Position numbers and translations under genes: made by a program
Shown: piece by piece, positions 1-7,851 of the stretch
How the letters are laid out: the number at the start of each line of letters is the position of its first letter
How positions within the stretch are numbered: the first letter of the stretch is position 1
Notes under the pieces: model-generated
What the model saw: the letters and a program-made list of their open reading frames with translations, nothing else
Told to the model about the DNA's origin: nothing
Database searches by the model: none
Origin: T3Sed10-241 sp036751905
Lineage (GTDB): Bacteria > Bacteroidota > Bacteroidia > Flavobacteriales_D > Cryomorphaceae
Length of the DNA stretch: 31,611 nt
Direction: 5' to 3'
Assembly (NCBI GenBank): GCA_036751905.1
Contig: DAIOTP010000023.1
Coordinates: 1-31,611 of the forward strand

Positions 1-785
1 GCAAGATCAAGGTTTCCAGATTGGAATCTGCCAATGATTACATCGTTCTCTTCACCACCGTTGCGTACGTAGCGTGCCACATGACTTGATGGGTTGCCTG
101 TTTCGTCAGGATTAACAACGCGGCGGAAGTTAATTCCTGAATGGGAGAAGAGAAAGTTCACATTTTGATTGCACTCGAAATCATTGAGTATTTGAGCTGA
201 GGGAGTTACACCCTCACATGGAGGATTGGCAAATTCAGGCCCACGCACGTTGTCGAAATAGTAAGTACCTCCGGTATTGGTATTGGGGGCGAAGAGAAGT
301 ACCAATTGATTGAGCTGGTCTGCAGCCACACCACCTGCCGGTGTACCGGTGAGGGTGAATGTGAGTGTTTCCCACTGCTGTGCTACAGTTGTGGTTGCTT
401 GGTATTCGCTGTGGCGCCCTTGCGGATATGGATTGAGTGCGATATTCGCATTTTCGAGGGTTATTTGTACGGTAACCCCTGCTGCCGGACTCCATACGTC
501 CATGCTCATGACCTTTTCACCGGTCACGTATTGGGAAACGCTTGCCATGGATGCACGCAATAGAATAACATCGAACAGTTCAGCTTGGTTTCGGGTGTAG
601 CTTGCGGCTACTTGACTTTGGTTTACCCCGCTTTGATCAGGATTTTCGTTGTAAGGGATGAAAACCCCGTTGATGAAGTCGTAATTGCATCGGCGTTGGT
701 CCTCAAAATTGTCCCACATGGTTTGGGCTTGGGCAGCTGTACCTACCAAGGCTGCTGCAACAAAAAGGGTGTAGATTTTTTTCAT
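1..785 (-). CDS. Secreted protein with tandem jelly-roll-like modules, cut by left edge
   Basis: Open reading frame that starts at ATG 785 and runs off the left edge, so only the first 261 residues are visible. Residues 1-21 form a clear signal peptide (MKKIYTLFVAAALVGTAAQA, then Q). Two related modules follow, at about residues 25-185 and 200 to the edge. Both begin with a NFE/DFEC segment, then an NPD-[QE]-[ST]G turn and a short A-x-Y-x-RN strand; the first closes with YYFDNVRGPE, a strand typical of carbohydrate-binding jelly rolls. It lies 32 nt downstream of the GH16 lipoprotein gene on the same strand, so the two are probably co-transcribed. The missing C-terminus probably carries a T9SS sorting domain, but this cannot be seen. 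A role in binding or presenting beta-glucan is inferred from context only. Confidence 0.8.
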   Translation of the reverse strand, partial: MKKIYTLFVAAALVGTAAQAQTMWDNFEDQRRCNYDFINGVFIPYNENPDQSGVNQSQVAASYTRNQAELFDVILLRASMASVSQYVTGEKVMSMDVWSPAAGVTVQITLENANIALNPYPQGRHSEYQATTTVAQQWETLTFTLTGTPAGGVAADQLNQLVLLFAPNTNTGGTYYFDNVRGPEFANPPCEGVTPSAQILNDFECNQNVNFLFSHSGINFRRVVNPDETGNPSSHVARYVRNGGEENDVIIGRFQSGNLDL

Positions 786-817
786 GTTCAATTGGTTTTT
801 GTGTTAGGTGTTAAAGC

Positions 818-1675
818 TCATTTCAATTGGTAAACGCGTACATAGTCCACTTCCATTTCTTGAGGGAAGACGGTATTCGCATCAGGATTTCCCGGAAGGT
901 TGCCACCAACGGCCACATTGAGAATCATGTGAAAATACTGGTCGAAGGGCCAGGTCGTCGGCAATGTGGTGCTTCGGGTATTGGGAACGCCAATATCCCT
1001 TCCATCTACCTGAAAAAGAATGCAATCTTCAGTCCAAATACAAGTAAATACATAGAATTCGTCGGCAAACGAAGGTTCACCTTGATCCAACCTTAAATAT
1101 TGACTGTTATATCTCCATCGGTCTTGGCCATAATGGATGGTGCCAAGCACCTCACGCGGTTCATTACCGAGGTATTCCATAATGTCAATCTCACCGCTCC
1201 TTGGCCACTGACCATATACCGTATCCGAGGGCAACATCCATATGGCAGGCCACATGCCTTGGCCAATCGGCATTCGGGCGCGGATATCCATACGTCCGTA
1301 TTTCCAGTCACCCTTGTTATAAGAAATCATTCGGGCTGAGGTGTAATCGTACCCTTCATATTGCGGAGTTTCCCGTATTGACTTGATCACCAGATGGCCT
1401 TGGTCGTTAATAAAGGCGTTCTCCGGTCGATCCGTGTAATATTGCAATTCGCGATTTCCCCATCCACACAGGTCTTGATCGCAGCCATCTCCAATTTCGA
1501 AGCTCCATTTTGTTGTGTCAATTTCAGGACCATCAAACTCATCAGCCCACACAAGCTCATAGGCATCAAATGATTGGAAATTACATCCGCCCTGTTCCTG
1601 AGGAGATTCACATGAAGTAAAAATAAAGGCAATTACCAACATTGCAACTGCCCAAAAAATCCGATTCAATTCCAT
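818..1675 (-). CDS. GH16 beta-1,3-glucanase (laminarinase-like), surface lipoprotein
   Basis: 285 aa. Residues 1-21 are a lipoprotein signal ending in FTSC, so Cys22 would be lipidated and the enzyme anchored in the outer membrane. The GH16 jelly roll covers about residues 38-285. GEIDIMEYLG at 161-170 supplies the catalytic triad of bacterial laminarinases: E162 nucleophile, D164 helper, E167 acid/base. GWGNRELQYYT (71-81), PAIWMLP (143-149) and the closing VDYVRVYQL strand are typical of GH16 subfamily 3. Expected reaction: endo-hydrolysis of beta-1,3 (or mixed 1,3/1,4) glucans. It is divergent from the regulator gene at 1912, with a 236-bp promoter region between them, and leads into the jelly-roll gene at the left edge. 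Family assignment is firm; the exact substrate is inferred. Confidence 0.93.
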   Translation of the reverse strand: MELNRIFWAVAMLVIAFIFTSCESPQEQGGCNFQSFDAYELVWADEFDGPEIDTTKWSFEIGDGCDQDLCGWGNRELQYYTDRPENAFINDQGHLVIKSIRETPQYEGYDYTSARMISYNKGDWKYGRMDIRARMPIGQGMWPAIWMLPSDTVYGQWPRSGEIDIMEYLGNEPREVLGTIHYGQDRWRYNSQYLRLDQGEPSFADEFYVFTCIWTEDCILFQVDGRDIGVPNTRSTTLPTTWPFDQYFHMILNVAVGGNLPGNPDANTVFPQEMEVDYVRVYQLK

Positions 1676-1697
1676 TTTTGCACATTTTTCTGCAATT

Positions 1698-1705
1698 CAA
1701 ATTTA
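1698..1705 (-). promoter_or_regulatory. Candidate -7 box for the GH16 lipoprotein gene
   Basis: On the minus strand this reads TAAATTTG, matching the Bacteroidota TAnnTTTG consensus, 22 nt before ATG 1675. No well-spaced TTG -33 element is visible, which fits a promoter that depends on an activator bound just upstream (see 1735-1877). Confidence 0.45.
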
Positions 1706-1734
1706 TGTAAATCTTACACCAATACCCCATTTTA

Positions 1735-1877
1735 TTGATACATCACGCTTACATCCATCTAAAAAAGATGTACATCATCAATACTTCATAGGTGAATTTA
1801 ATATGTCATTGATCTATTTAACACATTGATGTAGAGTCTAAAAAATGATTTTGATCAATTTTACAAGTACTACATTA
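1735..1877. promoter_or_regulatory. Cluster of TGATGTA-type operator words in divergent promoter region
   Basis: Four related words lie in this 143-bp stretch. They are TTGATACATCA at 1735-1745 (TGATGTA on the minus strand), the perfect palindrome GATGTACATC at 1767-1776 followed by ATCA (TGATGTACATC on the minus strand), TTGATGTAGAGTC at 1826-1838, and AGTACTACATTA at 1866-1877 (TAATGTAGTACT on the minus strand). The same word recurs at 7741 and 7783 in the other divergent promoter region of this locus. The 1735 copy would sit about 40-50 bp upstream of the GH16 transcription start, a normal activator position. The regulator encoded at 1912 is the obvious candidate ligand; this is inference. 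Confidence 0.45.
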
Positions 1878-1911
1878 AATTTATTACTTTGGCATTGCCA
1901 TACATATTAAG

Positions 1912-4857
1912 ATGCAATCAATATTGTTGTTTCGCTTACAAATAATACACATTTGGGCTTTGTTGTTGATGGGCCACCTGGCACAGAGCCAAGAAGTCCG
2001 CGTGGGTGCTCCCGGAATATTAAATTTCAATCGAACCACATACCAAGCAGGGACGCAGAACTGGGCCATAGGTCAGGATGAATTTGGCTTGGTTTACTTT
2101 GGGAACAACAAAGGCCTCCTTTCCTTCAATGGTGCGGATTGGGAGTTGCTGGCAATGCCAAATCGGACCATAGTACGTTCGTTCGCCTTCGCATCACAAC
2201 ACAGAATATACCTGGGAGCTCAAAAAGAACTTGGCGTCATTCATTTTGGCGCAGATGGCACTTGCCGGTATGAATCGTTTGTGGCTCAATTACCCGAGGA
2301 CAAACGCGAGTTTGAAGATGTGTGGAGGGTTTTTACACAACAAGAAGAAGTAATTTACTGTACAGAAAAAGCGCTGTACGTATTTGATGGAAATGGTTTT
2401 AAAGTCATTGAGCCACCGGGCGAACGGTTTGAAAACTTTTTTCAGGTGGGGGATGACATTTATATTCAAGACAAAGGAACAGGCATATTCAAGTATAGCA
2501 ATGCTTCTCTTGCTGTTGTAAATGCCATGCACCAATTGAAAGATGAGCGGGTGGTAAGTATCGTACCAATTGGTTCTGATGAACTTTTATTGGTTACAGC
2601 AGGTCGCGGTATATGGCGCTTCCGAGATGGCAGTTTGCGCAAATGGCAATCGCCACTTTCGGCAGCAGCAGAAGCACATCAAGCGTATTGCGCAATACCC
2701 CTCGCGAATGGAAACACTGCACTGGGCACTTCACAGAATGGGCTCTTTATTGCTGATGGGGCTGGCGAGATACACACCCATGTAAATACGGACAAAGGAC
2801 TGCAGAACAATACGGTATTGAGTATTTTTGAAGATGCACAGCACAATTTATGGCTGGGGCTCGACAATGGTTTGACCTACATAGAATTGAGTAGCCCTTT
2901 TTCTTTTATTGGATCTGAATCCAATATCAAAGGCACAGGATACGCGGCCATGGCATACCAAGGAAATCTTTACCTGGGCACAAACCAAGGTCTTTACAGG
3001 GCACAATGGCCCAGAAAAGATATGGGGGGACTCATGTTTGAGCCGGTACAAAATGGATTAGGTCAAATCTGGCATATTGACCGCCTCTCCACAGGTCTTG
3101 TAGTTTCCATGCACAAGGGAGCTTTTGTTTTGGACAATGATAAGCTGATGCCCATATCATCAGTGGAAGGATCATGGAAATTTATGGAACTCAGCCATTT
3201 TCCCGGCTATGCATTACAGGGTACCTACACGGGTTTTGCTCTGTACAGGCGAAGCAATAAAGAAGGAGCAGCATCATGGGAATATGTAAAAAGATTAAAG
3301 GGTTTTGATGAATCGGCCAGGGTATTTGAAGAGGACAACGACGGACATATTTGGGTTTCTCATGCCTACAAAGGATTGTTTAGGTTAAAACTATCTATAC
3401 CAACAGATGTAAACGAGGCTGTAACGGCCGAGATAGCCGGATTTGAAACATATGGCGTAGATCAAGGTCTTCCCAGTGAACTGTATATCAATGTGGAACG
3501 CTTGCGAAACGAAGTTTTGTTTACCACCCCTGCCGGGATTTACAGGTACAGCCGTTTGGCCGGAATTTTTGAAAAATTCGACGACTATGAAAAAGTCTTT
3601 GGCATAGGCCGTAATGTGCACAGAATCATAGAAGATGCTGTTGGCAATTTATGGTTTTCAATCGATAATGAATTTGGCGTCGTCAATCATCAGAGTTTCG
3701 GGCAAGGAAGTGACATGGAGATTTCCTATTTCAATCAATTGCAGGAGCTCTTGGTTGACGGGTTCGAACATATATATGCCCCCGATGCCCGACATGTTTT
3801 TATAGGAACCGAAGAAGGCTTCGTATATTTTGATCCTTACAGCATTTCCAGTACTGAATTTCCGTTTGACGTTATGATTAGCAAGGTAACCAGTATCACA
3901 GGAACTGATACGGTTTTATATACAGGTCGAGGTGCAAATGCTTCGAATGATCTACCCAAATACCACCACAAGTTCAATGATTTCAGATTTGAGTTCACTG
4001 CCCCATACTATGCCGACGGCAGCCGTTTGCAGTACAAATTCAAACTGGAGGGTTTCGATGACAACTGGTCCGAATGGACAGTGCGAACGCAAAAAGAATA
4101 TACGAATTTACCTCATGGAAACTATGCTTTCAAAGTGCAGGCGCGCAATGCCTTCGCTGTACAAAGTGAAACTGCAGAATTCAAATTCAGCATATTGCCT
4201 CCCTGGTGGGCTACCTTGTACGCCAAAGGGGCTTTTTTCATTTTAGCCATCTTCGCGCTTTTGCTTCTTATCAGGTTCATTTCACAGAGAGAGAAAAAGA
4301 AAACAGAGGTGTTCAGAATCGAACAGACTCAGAAGATGCAACGCAAGGAGGCCGAGTTCAAACTGGAGGTAGAAAAGTCAGAAAATGAAGTGATTGCTTT
4401 GCGCAATGAAAAATTAAGGGCCGACGTCAATCACAAAACCAGCCAATTGGCGTCCACAACGATGCACCTCGTTCAAAAAACTGAAATGCTTCAGAAGCTT
4501 AAAACAGATTTGGTTAAGCTTACGAAGGAAGCACCCACCGACTTTCGCCGCAAAATTACACAGGTAACCAGGGCTATAGACAGTGATATACAACTTGACA
4601 ACAACTGGGATCAATTTGAAACATACTTTGACCAAGTACACGAAAATTTCTTCAAGCGCTTGCGCTCAAAGTTCCCGGAACTCACGCCGAAAGATCAAAA
4701 GCTTTGTGCTTACTTAAGAATGAACCTCACAACCAAAGAAATTGCTCCTTTGTTGAACATTTCTGTGCGGGGCGTCGAAATAAGCCGGTACCGCCTCCGC
4801 AAAAAACTTCACATTGATAGTGATATCAATTTGGTGGAGTTCATCATGGATGTGTAA
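1912..4857 (+). CDS. Membrane-spanning one-component regulator: beta-propellers, Y_Y_Y, TM, LuxR-like HTH
   Basis: 981 aa. Order of parts: signal peptide (1-26); two-component-regulator-type propeller repeats (about 30-680, with repeated WLGLDNGL, IWVSHAYKGL and LWFSIDNEFG blades); a Y_Y_Y immunoglobulin-like domain (about 690-760, with YKFKLEGFDDNWSEW); one membrane helix (about 770-792); a charged coiled coil (about 795-900); and a C-terminal LuxR-like helix-turn-helix (about 920-975, LTPKDQKLC to SRYRLRKKL). There is no histidine kinase or receiver domain, so it should sense a periplasmic ligand and bind DNA directly, as proposed for SusR-like regulators. It is divergent from one GH16 gene and convergent with the other (15-bp gap), making it the likely local regulator of glucan use. 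The architecture is secure; the ligand is inferred. Confidence 0.9.
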   Translation: MQSILLFRLQIIHIWALLLMGHLAQSQEVRVGAPGILNFNRTTYQAGTQNWAIGQDEFGLVYFGNNKGLLSFNGADWELLAMPNRTIVRSFAFASQHRIYLGAQKELGVIHFGADGTCRYESFVAQLPEDKREFEDVWRVFTQQEEVIYCTEKALYVFDGNGFKVIEPPGERFENFFQVGDDIYIQDKGTGIFKYSNASLAVVNAMHQLKDERVVSIVPIGSDELLLVTAGRGIWRFRDGSLRKWQSPLSAAAEAHQAYCAIPLANGNTALGTSQNGLFIADGAGEIHTHVNTDKGLQNNTVLSIFEDAQHNLWLGLDNGLTYIELSSPFSFIGSESNIKGTGYAAMAYQGNLYLGTNQGLYRAQWPRKDMGGLMFEPVQNGLGQIWHIDRLSTGLVVSMHKGAFVLDNDKLMPISSVEGSWKFMELSHFPGYALQGTYTGFALYRRSNKEGAASWEYVKRLKGFDESARVFEEDNDGHIWVSHAYKGLFRLKLSIPTDVNEAVTAEIAGFETYGVDQGLPSELYINVERLRNEVLFTTPAGIYRYSRLAGIFEKFDDYEKVFGIGRNVHRIIEDAVGNLWFSIDNEFGVVNHQSFGQGSDMEISYFNQLQELLVDGFEHIYAPDARHVFIGTEEGFVYFDPYSISSTEFPFDVMISKVTSITGTDTVLYTGRGANASNDLPKYHHKFNDFRFEFTAPYYADGSRLQYKFKLEGFDDNWSEWTVRTQKEYTNLPHGNYAFKVQARNAFAVQSETAEFKFSILPPWWATLYAKGAFFILAIFALLLLIRFISQREKKKTEVFRIEQTQKMQRKEAEFKLEVEKSENEVIALRNEKLRADVNHKTSQLASTTMHLVQKTEMLQKLKTDLVKLTKEAPTDFRRKITQVTRAIDSDIQLDNNWDQFETYFDQVHENFFKRLRSKFPELTPKDQKLCAYLRMNLTTKEIAPLLNISVRGVEISRYRLRKKLHIDSDINLVEFIMDV

Positions 4858-4872
4858 ACACAGGTCGGGCAT

Positions 4873-6222
4873 TTACTCTCGAACAATTTTCAGCACTTGA
4901 ACCTGGTCCTTGTCTTCCCAAATTTGTAAAAAATACAATCCGGGAGCCCAGCCGGATGTATCAATGCGCTCAATTGTATTGTTGGAGACTGTGCTATAAA
5001 CCATACGGCCTTCACTGTTGAACACATGAAGCCTGCGTTGATCGGCCATTTGAGGAAACTCGACCATGACTTCAGCCCGTGTAGGAACGGGATACGCCCT
5101 TGCCATTTTGGATGGATTTCCATCTTCCGTAGTGAGGGTATTTTTCTCAAAAACCCTGATGTACTGCACTTCCATTACTGCAGGAAATGGTGTAGTGGCA
5201 TCGGGATAACCCGGCCAATTGCCCCCAATGGCAACATTCAACAGGAAATAGAAAGGTTTTTGGAATATGTTGGCTGTGTTGTTGTTGTCCAAAATTGGAA
5301 AATAGAAATATGGATGGTCATTGAGCGTATATGTTACGCCGTTCTCATCCCAAATGATCCCATAGCGATGAAATTGATTGATTTCAAACGGCACATTCGT
5401 TGTTTCATAAATGTGGCCACCAAGATTCCAATGCACAGCGGCATGCGTCACGTGCTCATTGTTGACGTGTTCCATGATATCAATTTCGCCGCACTGTGGC
5501 CAGCCAATGGTTGGAAAATTGGCACCAAGCATCCAAAATGCAGGCCATATACCTTGACCAAGAGGTACTTTGATACGCGCTTCGACTTTGCCGTATTGAA
5601 ATTCATATTTTCCTTGGGTGGTAATGCGCGCTGAGGTGTAGTTTTGACTGCCCAATTGCCTGGCAGTAATCTTTAAACTTCCAGCACTCACTTCGTGATT
5701 AAGCGGACTGTTGGTATAGTTCTGCCACTCGTTGTTTCCCCAACCGCTGGCACCCAAGTCAAAGTTCCAAATATTTTGATTTAAGCTGTTTCCCAAAAAT
5801 TCCTCCGCCCACACCAGGTTCCAGTTGCTCTGATCTGGTTCAAGGCAATCCATGCACATTCCCCAACACACTACATCGAGTACTTCATTGTCCTGCACCA
5901 CGAGGGTGCGGTTGTTGGCGTCATTGGCACAGCCCGAGTTTCTCAAGTTTTCCTGTCCGGTCCAATTGTCAAAGCTGTATTTGTACTGGTACGTTCCTGG
6001 ATTAAGGTTGATGGTGGTCTCCCAGATGCCATCGCCGTTGGCGTCGCTCATTGCATTGCATACACCGCACCATCCGTTGAAGGTGCCATTCACTTCAGGA
6101 GTGCCAAATCCGCTCACTCCATTCATATTGAGTCTGAATGTAATCTGGGCTGCTTGTAGAGGCCCTGTGCAAATTATCCCGATTAGCATGGTAAACAGAA
6201 CCCTGTTCAATTGCCTTTTCAT
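4873..6222 (-). CDS. GH16 beta-glucanase with N-terminal E-set-like module and T9SS sorting domain
   Basis: 449 aa from ATG 6222, chosen because it gives a standard signal peptide (MKRQLNRVLF to LQAA); the reading frame is open further upstream, but that would add an atypical extension. After the signal come an E-set/CBM-like module (about 28-105, with VNGTFNGWCG and YQYKYSFDNWTG, resembling starch/glycogen-binding folds), a Cys-containing linker, and a GH16 domain (about 133-370) with catalytic GEIDIME (E246, D248, E251), then a C-terminal T9SS type A sorting domain (about 378-449, with VFNSEGRMVY and GLYFLQIWED). It would be exported by the Por machinery and released or attached at the surface, complementing the lipid-anchored GH16 at 818. 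It lies 129 bp downstream of the GH-A glycosidase on the same strand, so it may share its transcript. Confidence 0.92.
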   Translation of the reverse strand: MKRQLNRVLFTMLIGIICTGPLQAAQITFRLNMNGVSGFGTPEVNGTFNGWCGVCNAMSDANGDGIWETTINLNPGTYQYKYSFDNWTGQENLRNSGCANDANNRTLVVQDNEVLDVVCWGMCMDCLEPDQSNWNLVWAEEFLGNSLNQNIWNFDLGASGWGNNEWQNYTNSPLNHEVSAGSLKITARQLGSQNYTSARITTQGKYEFQYGKVEARIKVPLGQGIWPAFWMLGANFPTIGWPQCGEIDIMEHVNNEHVTHAAVHWNLGGHIYETTNVPFEINQFHRYGIIWDENGVTYTLNDHPYFYFPILDNNNTANIFQKPFYFLLNVAIGGNWPGYPDATTPFPAVMEVQYIRVFEKNTLTTEDGNPSKMARAYPVPTRAEVMVEFPQMADQRRLHVFNSEGRMVYSTVSNNTIERIDTSGWAPGLYFLQIWEDKDQVQVLKIVRE

Positions 6223-6351
6223 TAAGTTAAATTTTGATTGTTTCAAATTATTCCTTCCCCACATCAAATCCCGCAACTGAGAACCATTCTGTCGATTTCT
6301 ATCACAAAAGCCTGAGAATAATTTACTTCAGCTTATTGCTGCTGACCAAAT

Positions 6352-7662
6352 TCAAAGCTCCATTTTCACATAAAACGGAATATTGGCAACTGCCGCTTTT
6401 CCTTTACCATCATTTACATAAGCAAAAAACCTGTAAGGACCTTCTTTTCTTGGAGCTTTAAAAACAACCACCGAGGGATCGCTGCTTTCTTTCCGTTTAA
6501 AATCTAAGGACTCAGGCCGCGACTCCGCATCGCCACCTGATTTGATGTCCTGGCTTTCCGGCAGAATTTCATAATTGTATGTTAGGGGGTCACCATCAGG
6601 ATCTTCCGCTTTCACTTTGAGGGTGTAGTACCTGCCTGGTTCCAAATACACACTGCTGTGTCTTCCTTTTCCTTCGATGGTAATGTCCAATAACGTTGGG
6701 GCCCTGTTGGCAGGATAGCTTCCTGTCCACACATACTGCAACACATCAGTAACTTCTGTCTCGGTACCATCTTCAAGAAAAACACCATACCATGTAGGCG
6801 TGGTTTCTTGTTTTTGCCCCCATAAGAATACATATGAACCTATGCACATTTCTGCATCGCGGGCTATGCCTTGTTCGTAACGCTTTTTGTAGAGTGCTGC
6901 TTTTTCTCTGCTGGTTTCTTCTACAGGTGCGCCCCAGGCAGTTTTTGCCACCTCCCAGTGTCCACTGGGACCCCATTCCGTGATGACATATGGCCTGTCC
7001 CACCCAAAGGCCCTCAATTCTTTGTCAATTCCTATGATGGCCGCATAGGTGTTGATTCCGTATACATCGATGTGTGGTGCGCGTTCCATGATCAGCTGCA
7101 CTTCGGCTACATCAAGCCCTGCCGTTACGGTCATGGTAGGATGGTTTGGGTCGATTTGATGGATCATTTTCGCAATGTCATTGATTGCATCCCACACTTT
7201 AAAATCCGAATAAAAGAGGTCGTTTTCGTTGCCAATACCCCACATCAGGAGTGCGGGATGGTCTTTGTACGTTTTAACTACTTCCGTAAATGCTTCAAGC
7301 TGCGCTTTGACAGCTTTGGAATCATTGTAATCAAAGCCCTGACGCTCTTGCCCAACCCAAAGGCCAAACAATACGGTGAGCCCCATTTCATGGGCTTGAT
7401 CCAAAATATTGACCGCCTCGTGGGTACCCCAAGTGCGCAGGGAATTGGCACCATATTCTAAGGCTTTGTCGAGTTTTGTTTGTCCACCTACACCCTTGAT
7501 GTAGTAGGGCTCATCGCCACGGTACATTTGCCAAGCACCGTTTTTCTGTCGAAGTTCAACCTTGATTGGACCTTCGTGCATGTACTTCATCGCAGGTTGG
7601 GCCATTGCCATACTCCCGGAGTAGGCCAAAACAAGGAAAATAAGTGGCTTTAATTGTTGCAT
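6352..7662 (-). CDS. Clan GH-A glycoside hydrolase (GH2-like TIM barrel) with C-terminal Ig-like domain
   Basis: 436 aa with a signal peptide ending at about residue 21 (SMAMA, then Q). The TIM barrel spans about residues 33-315. MWGIGNEND (140-148) carries the Asn-Glu pair of clan GH-A, with E146 as acid/base, and YVITEWGPSG (225-234) carries the nucleophile E229. It lacks the jelly-roll domains of full-length GH2 enzymes and is closest in general form to proteins annotated as GH2 TIM-barrel or GH158-like. Residues about 325-436 form an Ig/cadherin-like domain (AEDPDGDPLTYNYEILP). In this neighbourhood a beta-1,3-glucanase or beta-glucosidase activity is plausible, but exact family and substrate cannot be fixed by eye. 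It is divergent from the outer-membrane operon at 7852. Confidence 0.85.
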   Translation of the reverse strand: MQQLKPLIFLVLAYSGSMAMAQPAMKYMHEGPIKVELRQKNGAWQMYRGDEPYYIKGVGGQTKLDKALEYGANSLRTWGTHEAVNILDQAHEMGLTVLFGLWVGQERQGFDYNDSKAVKAQLEAFTEVVKTYKDHPALLMWGIGNENDLFYSDFKVWDAINDIAKMIHQIDPNHPTMTVTAGLDVAEVQLIMERAPHIDVYGINTYAAIIGIDKELRAFGWDRPYVITEWGPSGHWEVAKTAWGAPVEETSREKAALYKKRYEQGIARDAEMCIGSYVFLWGQKQETTPTWYGVFLEDGTETEVTDVLQYVWTGSYPANRAPTLLDITIEGKGRHSSVYLEPGRYYTLKVKAEDPDGDPLTYNYEILPESQDIKSGGDAESRPESLDFKRKESSDPSVVVFKAPRKEGPYRFFAYVNDGKGKAAVANIPFYVKMEL

Positions 7663-7740
7663 CGAGAATTGTTGTGATTATTCAAGTTTGAAGGCTGAAG
7701 GTAATAATTTGGGTGTACTGCTTACATATAAATGAAGCAA

Positions 7741-7793
7741 TGATGTACCTATGACGCACTCAAAAATTTGTGGACGTAGTCTTGATGTAGTAA
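7741..7793. promoter_or_regulatory. TGATGTA-type operator words in the 7663-7851 divergent promoter region
   Basis: TGATGTAC lies at 7741-7748 and TTGATGTAGTAA at 7782-7793, with the related GGACGTAGTC at 7772-7781. They match the words at 1735-1877. The second copy lies directly upstream of, and almost touches, the candidate -7 box at 7795. The region separates the GH-A glycosidase (minus) from the outer-membrane operon (plus), so one regulator could drive both. Confidence 0.45.
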
Positions 7794-7794
7794 T

Positions 7795-7802
7795 TAAGTT
7801 TG
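7795..7802 (+). promoter_or_regulatory. Candidate -7 box for the outer-membrane operon
   Basis: TAAGTTTG matches TAnnTTTG. A TTTG at 7767-7770 is 24 bp upstream, slightly long for a -33 element. The leader to ATG 7852 would be about 45 nt. A TTTGTACAAA palindrome (7799-7808) overlaps the box. Confidence 0.45.
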
Positions 7803-7851
7803 TACAAATTGAAATGAAGGTAAATTTGCCCTAACCAATACGTAATCCGAA

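Noticed and set aside
5026..5634. Long plus-strand open frame (202 codons) across the T9SS GH16 gene
   Set aside because: Shadow of the GH16 gene on the other strand; no signal, motif or ribosome site, whereas the minus frame has a complete GH16 domain.
7799..7808. Palindrome TTTGTACAAA as a separate operator
   Set aside because: It overlaps the -7 box and transcription start region and is not repeated at 1676-1911; a single short palindrome in AT-rich DNA is weak evidence.
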